This document shows positions 1 through 6,600 of a stretch of 6,600 nt of DNA, piece after piece (position 1 is the first letter of the stretch; each line of letters begins with the position of its first letter). The stretch comes from an uncultured Eubacteriales bacterium (GTDB lineage Bacteria > Bacillota > Clostridia > Oscillospirales > Acutalibacteraceae). Location: assembly GCA_948933715.1 (NCBI GenBank), contig CAQZPH010000022.1, positions 1 to 6,600 on the forward strand, written 5' to 3'. The translations under genes and the position numbers were made by a program. The notes under the pieces are model-generated. The model was not told the origin of the DNA. It made no database searches and was given only the letters and a program-made list of their open reading frames with translations.

Positions 1-1
1 G

Positions 2-97
2 GTGATTGAAACTATATTTAATGAAAGCGATAATAGTGATACAATAACAGATGAAAACTTGAACCAAGAAAAACAACATGAACTAAGTTATATTTAA
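2..97 (+). CDS. C-terminal end of an unidentified upstream gene (partial)
   Basis: Only this frame is open from the left edge of the window: the other two forward frames meet TGA within the first nine bases. It reads 31 codons and stops at TAA (95-97), and a strong terminator begins 20 bp later, which supports a real gene end. The visible peptide is hydrophilic and rich in Asp, Glu, Asn and Gln, with no recognisable motif, so it looks like a flexible cytoplasmic tail. The gene upstream of alaS in many Clostridia is an AI-2E/PerM-type membrane protein with a polar tail, which would fit, but that is guesswork from gene order. The true start lies outside the window; the GTG at position 2 is not proposed as a start. 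Confidence 0.55.
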   Translation: MIETIFNESDNSDTITDENLNQEKQHELSYI

Positions 98-116
98 AAT
101 GTAAAGGGTATAGTTT

Positions 117-157
117 AAAGGTACTTCTCAAAAATTAATTACGAGAAGTACCTTTTT
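117..157 (+). terminator. Rho-independent terminator of the upstream gene
   Basis: A perfect 13-bp inverted repeat, AAAGGTACTTCTC (117-129) and GAGAAGTACCTTT (143-155), encloses a 13-nt A/T-rich loop. The right arm runs into a five-T tract (153-157) followed by more A/T. The T tract follows the stem on the + strand, while the other side offers only a short run, so it acts mainly on + strand transcripts. It separates the upstream gene from alaS. Confidence 0.9.
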
Positions 158-174
158 ATATTATATGAGCCTAA

Positions 175-203
175 TTGACTTTTCTTTTACGCAATAATAT
201 AAT
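175..203 (+). promoter_or_regulatory. Housekeeping (sigma-A type) promoter for the alaS operon
   Basis: TTGACT at 175-180 is a one-mismatch -35 box, and TATAAT at 198-203 is a perfect -10 box, separated by the optimal 17 bp. It lies directly after the terminator and upstream of alaS. Transcription should start near 209-211, giving a leader of roughly 110 nt. No further promoter of similar quality is apparent in the gaps between the downstream genes, so this one may drive all four. Confidence 0.85.
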
Positions 204-210
204 AAAAGAT

Positions 211-307
211 ATGTAAATACTTTTATGAGAATTATTATGAATTTAATAGATTCCTTATCGCTGCTTATGGATAAGATGAAGTCTTTATATATTTATATTA
301 TAAAGTT
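211..307 (+). promoter_or_regulatory. Untranslated leader of alaS with two small hairpins
   Basis: Between the predicted transcription start and the ribosome binding site are about 100 nt of A/T-rich sequence. Two short inverted repeats are visible: CTTATC (254-259) with GATAAG (270-275), and CTTTATA (283-289) with TATAAAG (299-305). The second ends two bases before the Shine-Dalgarno-like site, so it could influence ribosome access. Both are short and A/T-rich, which can arise by chance at this base composition. There is no T-box signature and no terminator or antiterminator pair, so amino-acid riboswitch control of the kind common for Firmicute synthetase genes is not supported. Confidence 0.35.
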
Positions 308-316
308 GGATGTGAT
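308..316 (+). promoter_or_regulatory. Ribosome binding site that decides the alaS start
   Basis: The sequence GGATGTGAT differs from the ideal GGAGGTGAT at one position and ends four bases before a TTG codon at 321. None of the in-frame ATG codons further upstream (225, 237, 267, 276) has a well-spaced Shine-Dalgarno site. This is the main nucleotide evidence for TTG initiation of alaS. Confidence 0.7.
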
Positions 317-320
317 TTTT

Positions 321-2948
321 TTGAAATGGACAAGTCTTAATGATTTAAGAGATAAATATATTTCATTTTTTGAAGAGAAAGGCCATCTTAGATTAGAAAG
401 TTTTTCCCTTGTGCCAAAAAATGATAATAGTTTGCTTTTGATAAATTCAGGAATGGCACCTATGAAAAAATATTTTACAGGGGAAATAACTCCACCTAGT
501 AAAAGAATAACTACGTGCCAAAAATGCATTAGAACCCCTGATATAGAACGCGTGGGTATAACAGCAAGACATGGTACATATTTTGAAATGCTTGGTAACT
601 TTTCTTTTGGAGATTATTTTAAGCATGAAGTTACAGCTTGGGCATGGGAGTTTTGTACTAAGGTACTAGAATTACCAGTAGATAAGCTATGGGTATCAAT
701 ATATGAAAAAGATAACGAGGCTTTTGATATATGGACAAAAGAAGTTGGTGTAAATCCTGAACATATTGTAAGACTGGGGAAAGAAGATAATTTCTGGGAA
801 CATGGTGCTGGCCCTTGTGGACCATGCTCTGAACTATATTTTGATAGAGGAAAAGAATATGGATGCGGTTTGCCAACATGCAAAGTAGGGTGCGACTGCG
901 ATAGATATATAGAATTTTGGAATTTAGTGTTTACTCAGTATGAAAATGACGGTAAAAACAACTATACAGATCTTGAACATCCAAATATCGATACAGGTAT
1001 GGGTCTTGAGAGAATAGCTTGCATAATGCAAGGAGTTGATAACCTTTTCCTTGTTGATACGGTTCAAAATATAATGAAACGTGTAAGCGAAATAGCAGGA
1101 GTGCGTTATGGTCAGGATGAGAAAATAGATATCTCCCTTAGAGTTATAACAGATCATATAAGAAGTGTTACTTTTATGATAGGCGATGGAATAATGCCTT
1201 CAAATGAGGGAAGGGGATATGTTTTAAGAAGGCTTTTAAGGCGTGCAGCTCGTCATGGAAGGCTTCTTGGTGTGCAAAAACCGTTTTTATCGGACGTGTG
1301 TGATACAGTTATAAAAGAAAATGAGAAAGCATATCCAGAACTTTTACAAAAGCAATCTTTTATTAAAAAGTTGATAAAAGTAGAAGAAGAAAATTTTGCA
1401 AAAACCATTGATCAAGGTTTGGAGCTTTTAAACGAAGCTATTGATAAGTCTACCGGCAAAATTTTATCAGGAGAAATTGCTTTTAAATTAAATGATACTT
1501 TTGGTTTTCCTATCGATTTAACAAAAGAGATTTTGTCTGAACGCGGGATGACTGTGGATGAAGAGGCTTTTAAAAAGTTGTTATTTGAGCAAAAAGATAG
1601 AGCCCGGGCAGCTAGAGCAAATGCAGGCGCAGATGCTTGGTCAAGTGAAAATATTGATTTAGCTGGTATTAGTGTTACTAAATTTGTTGGTTATGATGCT
1701 TTTGCAGCAAATGCAAAAGTTATTAAAATAATTAAGGAAGGGAAAATAGTTGAAACTGCAACTGTTGGTGATGAAGTTTCAATAATTTTAGATGAGACAC
1801 CGTTTTATGCTAAAAGCGGAGGACAAGTAGGAGATACAGGTACATTAAAAAATGAATATTTGAATGCACGGGTACTGGATACAAACAAAAATGACTCAGG
1901 TGTGTATTTTCATAATGTTGTAGTTCATGAAGGTAATGTTAACCTAGGGGATAAAGTTGTAGCGCAAGTGGATGAATTAAGACGTCAAAAAATTATGAGG
2001 AATCACACAGGGGCACATTTGTTGCAAGCAGCACTTAGAAAAGTTTTAGGAGATCACGTGGAGCAAGCAGGGCAGCTTGTTAACGATAAGCAATTAAGGT
2101 TTGATTTTACCCATTTTTCTTCTCTTAGCCTAGAGGAAATAAGAAAAGTTGAAGAGTTTATAAATAATGAAATTTTAAAATCAGAAGAAGTTATTGTTAA
2201 AGAGATGCCAATTAATGAAGCAAAAAAAATGGGTGCAATGGCGTTGTTTGGTGAAAAATATGGAGATATTGTGCGTGTAGTTAAAGCAGGAGATTTTTCG
2301 ACTGAACTTTGCGGAGGAACTCATGTTAGCAATACATCTCAGTTAGGTGTGTTTAAAATTACTTCTGAAACCTCTATAGCTTCAGGAGTTCGCAGAATTG
2401 AAGCAGCTACTTCAATAGGAGTTTTGGATTTACTTTATAGCAATATTAATTTAATAACAGATTGTCAAAAGGTATTGAAAATTAATCAACAATCAGAACT
2501 TATATCCGGGTGCGAGCAATTAATGGATGAGATAAAAACCAACGAAAAGACTATTAATCAATTAAATTCTAAGTTAGCTTCTTTAAAGGTTGATGAGTTG
2601 ATTTCTAGCTCTAAAGATATCAATGGCTTGAAGGTTATCATATCAAAGGTTGAGAATATGGATGTAGATTCTCTTAAATACCTGTGTGATGCTGTAAAAT
2701 CAAAGATTGAAAATTCAATTACTGTCTTAGCAAATGTTGGGAAAGAAAAATCAAACATTATTGTTAGTGCAGGCAACAAAGCGGTTGCTAATGGTGCAAA
2801 CGCTGGGGATATTGTAAAAGAAATAGCAAAATTAGCAGGTGGCAACGGTGGAGGCCGACGGGAAATGGCAATGGCCGGGATAAAAGAGTCATCCAAAATA
2901 GATGAGGCATTTAGCAAAGTATATGATATAATTAAATCAATGGTATAA
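321..2948 (+). CDS. alaS: Alanyl-tRNA synthetase
   Basis: Cytoplasmic class II synthetase that activates alanine with ATP and charges tRNA-Ala, and edits mischarged Ser/Gly. Read from TTG 321 it has 875 residues, near the usual length (about 876 in E. coli), and begins MKWTSLNDLR, matching the family N-terminus. The catalytic core carries INSGMAPMKKYF (about 41-52), the motif 2 region EMLGNFSFGDYF (89-100) and motif 3 DTGMGLERIA (224-233). A cysteine-rich stretch follows GPCGPCSE (164-171), with Cys at 182, 187, 191 and 193. The editing domain has zinc ligands HTGAH (His562, His566) and CGGTH (Cys664, His668). The C-Ala domain ends with a glycine-rich GGNGGGRREMA (840-850). An in-frame extension to ATG 225 would add 32 non-family residues without a ribosome site, so I reject it. 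It is the first gene of a likely operon, 76 bp before the HIT gene. Identity is certain; the start is probable. Confidence 0.97.
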   Translation: MKWTSLNDLRDKYISFFEEKGHLRLESFSLVPKNDNSLLLINSGMAPMKKYFTGEITPPSKRITTCQKCIRTPDIERVGITARHGTYFEMLGNFSFGDYFKHEVTAWAWEFCTKVLELPVDKLWVSIYEKDNEAFDIWTKEVGVNPEHIVRLGKEDNFWEHGAGPCGPCSELYFDRGKEYGCGLPTCKVGCDCDRYIEFWNLVFTQYENDGKNNYTDLEHPNIDTGMGLERIACIMQGVDNLFLVDTVQNIMKRVSEIAGVRYGQDEKIDISLRVITDHIRSVTFMIGDGIMPSNEGRGYVLRRLLRRAARHGRLLGVQKPFLSDVCDTVIKENEKAYPELLQKQSFIKKLIKVEEENFAKTIDQGLELLNEAIDKSTGKILSGEIAFKLNDTFGFPIDLTKEILSERGMTVDEEAFKKLLFEQKDRARAARANAGADAWSSENIDLAGISVTKFVGYDAFAANAKVIKIIKEGKIVETATVGDEVSIILDETPFYAKSGGQVGDTGTLKNEYLNARVLDTNKNDSGVYFHNVVVHEGNVNLGDKVVAQVDELRRQKIMRNHTGAHLLQAALRKVLGDHVEQAGQLVNDKQLRFDFTHFSSLSLEEIRKVEEFINNEILKSEEVIVKEMPINEAKKMGAMALFGEKYGDIVRVVKAGDFSTELCGGTHVSNTSQLGVFKITSETSIASGVRRIEAATSIGVLDLLYSNINLITDCQKVLKINQQSELISGCEQLMDEIKTNEKTINQLNSKLASLKVDELISSSKDINGLKVIISKVENMDVDSLKYLCDAVKSKIENSITVLANVGKEKSNIIVSAGNKAVANGANAGDIVKEIAKLAGGNGGGRREMAMAGIKESSKIDEAFSKVYDIIKSMV

Positions 2949-3012
2949 TAAATAATAGCAGTATAAAGATACGGTTAATTTAACTTTATGGATGGCACAT
3001 TTGTTTTTTTAT

Positions 3013-3017
3013 GGAGG
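3013..3017 (+). promoter_or_regulatory. Strong ribosome binding site of the HIT gene
   Basis: A canonical GGAGG core lies seven bases before ATG 3025. It fixes the start of the HIT gene and suggests efficient independent initiation rather than translational coupling to alaS. Confidence 0.85.
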
Positions 3018-3024
3018 ATAGTAT

Positions 3025-3363
3025 ATGGATTGTATATTTTGCAAAATAGCTAATAATGAGATTCCAAGTAGTAAAGTTTATGAAGATGAAAAGATAGTAG
3101 CATTTAATGATTTAAATCCTAAGGCACCTGTGCATGTGCTTATAATACCAAAAGAACATATAAAAAGCGCTGATTATATAACCCAAGAAAACCAAAGTAT
3201 TATTGGGGAAATATTCATGGTAGCATCAGAAATAGCAAAAAAACAAGGGCTAAAAAACGGGTATAGAATAGTTAATAACTGTGGAGAAGAAGGGGGGCAG
3301 ACTGTAAAGCATTTACATTTTCATCTAATGGGTGGAAGAAAAATGGAGTGGCCTGCAGGTTAG
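3025..3363 (+). CDS. HIT-family (HINT-like) nucleotide hydrolase
   Basis: A 112-residue protein, the full length for bacterial HINT-type members of the histidine triad superfamily. The triad HLHFHLM is at residues 96-102, with His98 the expected nucleophile, and the preceding GGQTV (90-94) is the usual phosphate-side loop. N-terminal Cys3 and Cys6 form the CxxC that binds zinc in many bacterial HIT proteins, with His45 in the typical PKEH position (42-45). The C-terminus GGRKMEWPAG (103-112) is characteristic of the HINT subgroup. Family members act in the cytoplasm on AMP-linked phosphoramidates, including aminoacyl-adenylates made by tRNA synthetases, so a place just behind alaS may be meaningful; that link is inference. 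The ATG is fixed by GGAGG at 3013-3017. No signal peptide or membrane segment is seen. The exact physiological substrate cannot be told from sequence. Confidence 0.95.
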   Translation: MDCIFCKIANNEIPSSKVYEDEKIVAFNDLNPKAPVHVLIIPKEHIKSADYITQENQSIIGEIFMVASEIAKKQGLKNGYRIVNNCGEEGGQTVKHLHFHLMGGRKMEWPAG

Positions 3364-3399
3364 ATTATAAAAAGTATTTAGATATTAAAAAAATCCATA

Positions 3400-3405
3400 G
3401 GAGAG
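3400..3405 (+). promoter_or_regulatory. Ribosome binding site that decides the comEC start
   Basis: GGAGAG lies eight bases before ATG 3414. The same frame is open back to GTG 3348 inside the HIT gene, but that codon lacks a comparable site and would add a charged, non-family segment ahead of the first membrane helix. ATG 3414 is therefore preferred. Confidence 0.75.
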
Positions 3406-3413
3406 TTGTTTTT

Positions 3414-5654
3414 ATGAAAAGACCAATGCTTTTAGTCGGATTTACTTACTTAGCTGCACTAGTTGCAGCTACTTATTTTAGCTTGGAGATAGCAAAATAT
3501 GCGGCTTTTACTTTTTTATTATTATTTATAGGTTCGTTATTTATAAAAACCTTAAGAGATAAAAAGGTATTGCCGATAGCTTTTTTAACAGTAACAATAG
3601 CTTTTATTATGTACACTGTATTTACATATGTTAAGGTTAAACCTATAGAAAAGTTAGATGGACAAGATATTGTTGTATCAGGGAGAATATGTGAGATACC
3701 TTACGAAGCATATAATAGATGTTATTATGTTATAGAGACTGATCGTGTTGAGCTTGAAGGTGCAAAACAGAACATGAAACTTCGGGTGTCAATGTCAAAA
3801 GCGCTAGATGCAGATTTATATGACAGAATAACAGGCAAGGTTCATATGTTTTTGCCAACAGATAATGGTGGCTTTTCCTCAAGGTCATATTATTCGTCAA
3901 AGGGAATACATATGTTGTCATACCTTTATGAATATGAGCCCTATAAAGTAGAACCACAACAAAATAAACCTATATACTATTATTTTTTAAAGAGTAGATA
4001 TAATCTTATAGAAGCGGTAAGGTCTCTTTTACCTAAAAAGCAAGCTTCTGTTGCTGTTGGAGTTTTACTTGGAGATAAATATTTATTGGATGAAGAGATA
4101 AAATCTAATTTTAAGGATATAGGAGTATCACATATTTTGGCAGTATCAGGTCTTCATACTTCGGTTGTTGCTGCAGTGGTTTTTGCACTGTTAAAAGCAA
4201 CCAAATTACCTAGAAGATATGTAAATCTTTTAACTTGCTTATCAATTGTATGTTTTATGGCACTCACGGGATTTTCATCCTCTGTTATGAGAGCTGGAAT
4301 AATGCTAATAGTCTTTTATCTTGGAGAACTCTTTTATGCTAAAGCTGACTCGCTTAATTCACTTGGAATAGCTACTTTATTATTAACTCTTTTTAATCCA
4401 TTTTCAGCAGGTGACATGGGACTATTGTTATCTGTTACTGCGACTCTTGGTATAATACTGTTTGAGGAGTATTTTGAAGAGGGGATAAAACGTTTATCAA
4501 GTAATTTAAAATATGGCGCAGAGATTATAAGTAAGATAGCTGGAGTAGTTTCAGTTACCATATCTGCAACAATAGCAACACTACCTATTGTTGCTTTAAG
4601 CTTTGGTAAAATATCTCTTATAAGTGTTGTATCAAATATTTTGGTAGTATTGCCATCAATGATAATGATGATATGTGTTTTTATAGCAGCAATTTTATAT
4701 TTAATTGTTCCTCTTAAATTTACAGCCTTCCCAATGGCACTTATATCTGGAATATTGATTAATTATATAACTTGGTGCGTCGATATCTTAGCAAAGGTAC
4801 CGTTTGCATCTATTTCAACAAGGCAACCTATGGTTCTTTTTTGGTTGGGTGCAACTTGTGTTTTAGTTGCGGTAGCGCTTCTTTTAGGCGATAAGTATAA
4901 GTTTTTAAAGCTATCAGCAATTTTATCTTCTATAGTTTTGCTAGTTGGTGTATTATCGTATCAGATTTTAGATAGAGGTATTACTCATTTAGCATTTTTA
5001 GATACTGGAAACGGCTGTTCTGCAGTGATTTCAAAAGATGGTCATGCTTCTATTTTGTCTTGTGGTGGGGATGATATAAAATCTTCAAAGATACAATATT
5101 ATTTGGACTCTCAGAATATAAATAATATTGATTATTTATTATTAAGTGATTTTGATAACGAAACAGCGAACTATGCAAAAGATGTTATAGAAGAATTTAA
5201 ACCATACTATATTGTAATGCCTAATGAAAAATCAATAGATGATAAACTTAGTAGAAGTATTGCAGATAGTAGTAAGTCTGTGTATTTTAAAGATAGAGCC
5301 GATATAAACTTTTGGGATAATGTTAAAGTAATACCTTTAAAATTTAATGATCAAAGTTATATATCCTTGAGTGTAAACGATGTTAAATTTCTTATTAACC
5401 CTTCTGGAGGAAACGCAAGTGTGTTACCAAATGAATGTAGGAATTATGATGTATTGGTAACATCAGGCACACTTAAAAATCAAGAACTGATATCAAGTGT
5501 ATATTCTGTAACGACGGCTGGTCTTGATGTATCGTCAAGGACGGCTCATAAAATGGTCAAATCCGGAAAGATGCCTCTTGCCACAGCAGGAGATGGAGAT
5601 ATAGTTTTTGATTTTAAAGGAAAGAAGAATATTTCAATAAGAAGGGTGATATGA
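3414..5654 (+). CDS. comEC: ComEC/Rec2-family DNA-uptake membrane protein with degenerate C-terminal hydrolase domain
   Basis: From ATG 3414 it has 746 residues, normal for full-length ComEC, the inner-membrane channel that carries single-stranded DNA inward during transformation. Visible parts in order: N-terminal hydrophobic helices (about 5-75), a soluble DUF4131/OB-like region (about 80-180), and the polytopic competence domain (about 205-515) with its signature LAVSGLHTS (242-250) preceded by GVLLGD (216-221). A metallo-beta-lactamase-like region (about 525-746) follows. In that last domain the usual FLDVGQGD is FLDTGNGC (528-535), the HxDxDH metal motif is replaced by SDFDNETAN (578-586), and the later GD and HHGS sites are NPSGG (662-666) and TSGT (683-686). 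Only the closing TAGDGDI (724-730) resembles the family. Nuclease activity is therefore unlikely; this is inferred from the missing ligands. The gene starts 50 bp after the HIT gene and its stop overlaps the holA start. No comEA or other competence gene is in view, so natural competence is not shown. Confidence 0.93.
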   Translation: MKRPMLLVGFTYLAALVAATYFSLEIAKYAAFTFLLLFIGSLFIKTLRDKKVLPIAFLTVTIAFIMYTVFTYVKVKPIEKLDGQDIVVSGRICEIPYEAYNRCYYVIETDRVELEGAKQNMKLRVSMSKALDADLYDRITGKVHMFLPTDNGGFSSRSYYSSKGIHMLSYLYEYEPYKVEPQQNKPIYYYFLKSRYNLIEAVRSLLPKKQASVAVGVLLGDKYLLDEEIKSNFKDIGVSHILAVSGLHTSVVAAVVFALLKATKLPRRYVNLLTCLSIVCFMALTGFSSSVMRAGIMLIVFYLGELFYAKADSLNSLGIATLLLTLFNPFSAGDMGLLLSVTATLGIILFEEYFEEGIKRLSSNLKYGAEIISKIAGVVSVTISATIATLPIVALSFGKISLISVVSNILVVLPSMIMMICVFIAAILYLIVPLKFTAFPMALISGILINYITWCVDILAKVPFASISTRQPMVLFWLGATCVLVAVALLLGDKYKFLKLSAILSSIVLLVGVLSYQILDRGITHLAFLDTGNGCSAVISKDGHASILSCGGDDIKSSKIQYYLDSQNINNIDYLLLSDFDNETANYAKDVIEEFKPYYIVMPNEKSIDDKLSRSIADSSKSVYFKDRADINFWDNVKVIPLKFNDQSYISLSVNDVKFLINPSGGNASVLPNECRNYDVLVTSGTLKNQELISSVYSVTTAGLDVSSRTAHKMVKSGKMPLATAGDGDIVFDFKGKKNISIRRVI
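5642..5650 (+). promoter_or_regulatory. Ribosome binding site of holA inside the comEC end
   Basis: AAGGGTGAT within the last comEC codons is complementary to the 16S rRNA tail and abuts ATGATG. Spacing is better for the second ATG (5654) than for the first (5651). Its location inside the upstream coding sequence implies that holA initiation is coupled to comEC translation. Confidence 0.6.
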
Positions 5655-6600
5655 TGCCAATTGTGACGGAAACAGATTTTAATGAACAGATAAAATTAAA
5701 TGATTTTAAAAGAGCATATTTTATTTATGGCAAAGAAAAATATTTAGTTGATTATTATACAAAAAAACTTACGGATAAAGTTTTATCTGAAGGTAAGAAT
5801 TCTTTTAATCTTCAGGATTTCTCAATGCTTGATTTTGATATGGATATGTTTCATGATGCTGTTGAAGCTTTACCGTTGATGGCAACGACCAAATGTGTAA
5901 GGCTATTTGACTTTGATGTGGAAAAGGAAAATCAAGAAACATTAAAAACCTTAAAAGAAATAATTAGTGATGTTCCAGGGAGCACCATTGTTATAATGAG
6001 TCAAAAAAGCATAGAGATAGATCAAAAGCGTTCTTCTAAATGGATTTCGTTTATTAAATTTTTTGAAAAGCATGGTGAGGTTTTAGAGTTATCTCCACTT
6101 GCTGCGATAAGACTTAAAAGGCAATTAATAAAATGGGCAGAAAAATTATCGTGTGATTTATCAGAGGATAACGCATGGAAGATGATCAAGAAATGTGGAG
6201 ATAATTTATATATATTAAAACAAGAATTAGAAAAATTATGCGCTTATGTTAATAAATCTGAAATAAAAAGCGAAGATATTGATAAAATAGTAATAGGGAA
6301 TATAGAAACAAATATATTTGAATTGACAAAAGCCATTACCATGAGAAATTATGGACGTGCATATGAGGTTTTAGATAACTTGTTTTATAAAAGAGAAGAA
6401 CCAACTGCAGTTCTTTCTATTATGGCATCAATTTATATTGATATGTATAGAGTAAAAGTAGCAGAGCAAAATGGTAAAACTTTAAAGGATATAGAAAAGA
6501 TTTTTGATTATGAACGAAAAAAATTTAGACTTGATAATGCAAAAAATTATGTAAAAAGAGCCTCTATAGAATCAATAAGAAAATGCTTAGATTTAATAAC
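5651..6600 (+). CDS. holA: DNA polymerase III subunit delta (clamp loader), 3' end cut off
   Basis: The delta subunit of the clamp loader opens the beta sliding clamp so that it can be loaded on primed DNA at the replication fork. The visible 316 residues show the family's opening motif YFIYGKEKYL (23-32), a region ALPLMATTKCVRL (73-85) at the position where delta contacts the clamp, and a helical segment GDNLYILKQELEKL (183-196). The collar-domain start NIFELTKAI (221-229) follows. Unlike ATPase clamp-loader subunits it has no Walker A motif, as expected for delta. The family is usually about 330-350 residues, so only a short tail is missing past the window edge. The start is either ATG 5651, overlapping the comEC stop as ATGA, or ATG 5654, which has better ribosome-site spacing; the difference is one residue. 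The frame stays open to position 6600. Confidence 0.93.
   Translation, partial: MMPIVTETDFNEQIKLNDFKRAYFIYGKEKYLVDYYTKKLTDKVLSEGKNSFNLQDFSMLDFDMDMFHDAVEALPLMATTKCVRLFDFDVEKENQETLKTLKEIISDVPGSTIVIMSQKSIEIDQKRSSKWISFIKFFEKHGEVLELSPLAAIRLKRQLIKWAEKLSCDLSEDNAWKMIKKCGDNLYILKQELEKLCAYVNKSEIKSEDIDKIVIGNIETNIFELTKAITMRNYGRAYEVLDNLFYKREEPTAVLSIMASIYIDMYRVKVAEQNGKTLKDIEKIFDYERKKFRLDNAKNYVKRASIESIRKCLDLI

Noticed and set aside
225..320. ATG 225 (or 237, 267, 276) as the alaS start
   Set aside because: No well-spaced Shine-Dalgarno site precedes these codons, and the added residues do not resemble AlaRS. TTG 321 matches the family start and has GGATGTGAT upstream.
158..320. T-box riboswitch upstream of alaS
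   Set aside because: No T-box consensus, specifier stem or antiterminator is visible, and the space after the promoter is too short for a standard T-box.
293..1157. Open frames on the - strand within alaS
   Set aside because: They lie antisense to well-matched synthetase sequence, overlap one another, lack convincing ribosome sites and resemble no family.
2558..2917. 119-residue - strand open frame at the alaS 3' end
   Set aside because: It is a shadow of the conserved C-Ala region; its composition follows from the opposite strand's codons, and no promoter or ribosome site is seen.
2963..2989. Inverted repeat ATAAAG/CTTTAT between alaS and the HIT gene as a terminator
   Set aside because: The stem is only 6 bp and all but one pair are A-T. 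The loop is 15 nt, and the T tract at 3004-3010 is 14 bases away, so it is not a credible intrinsic terminator.
3348..3413. GTG 3348 as the comEC start, overlapping the HIT gene
   Set aside because: It adds 22 charged residues before the first membrane helix and has no clear ribosome site. ATG 3414 has GGAGAG at a good distance.
3730..4561. - strand open frames within comEC
   Set aside because: They are short, antisense to the conserved competence-domain sequence, and show no family features.

Overview
The window looks like core chromosome from a low-GC Gram-positive bacterium, most likely a member of the Clostridia. The evidence is the strongly AT-rich codon use, the Firmicute-type Shine-Dalgarno sites and promoter, and an alanyl-tRNA synthetase carrying the cysteine-rich insertion typical of clostridial enzymes. 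No species can be named from the sequence. I see no transposase, integrase, CRISPR array, rRNA or tRNA, and no compositional break suggesting transfer.

Layout, all on the + strand. Positions 2-97 are the end of an unidentified gene with a hydrophilic tail, closed by a strong intrinsic terminator at 117-157. A near-consensus housekeeping promoter (TTGACT, 17 bp, TATAAT, at 175-203) follows and should give a leader of about 110 nt. Then come four genes in one direction: alaS (alanyl-tRNA synthetase, 321-2948, best read from a TTG start), a HINT-like HIT-family nucleotide hydrolase (3025-3363), comEC/rec2 (DNA-uptake channel family, 3414-5654) and holA (DNA polymerase III delta subunit, from 5651, running off the right edge). 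The gaps are 76 bp, 50 bp and a 4-bp ATGA overlap, with no convincing terminator between genes, so the run can be read as one operon driven by the promoter at 175-203.

Working together: AlaS charges tRNA-Ala. HIT enzymes of the HINT type hydrolyse aminoacyl-adenylates and related phosphoramidates, so the HIT gene next to a synthetase may be functionally meaningful. ComEC belongs to the family that moves single-stranded DNA across the membrane, and HolA is part of the clamp loader. The link between the first and second pairs is probably only co-transcription of housekeeping functions.

The most notable point is that the C-terminal metallo-beta-lactamase-like domain of ComEC has lost every recognisable metal-binding motif while keeping its overall outline. 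Smaller points are the TTG start of alaS with an open in-frame upstream extension, and the absence of a T-box in the alaS leader. I do not see evidence for a new multi-gene system here.
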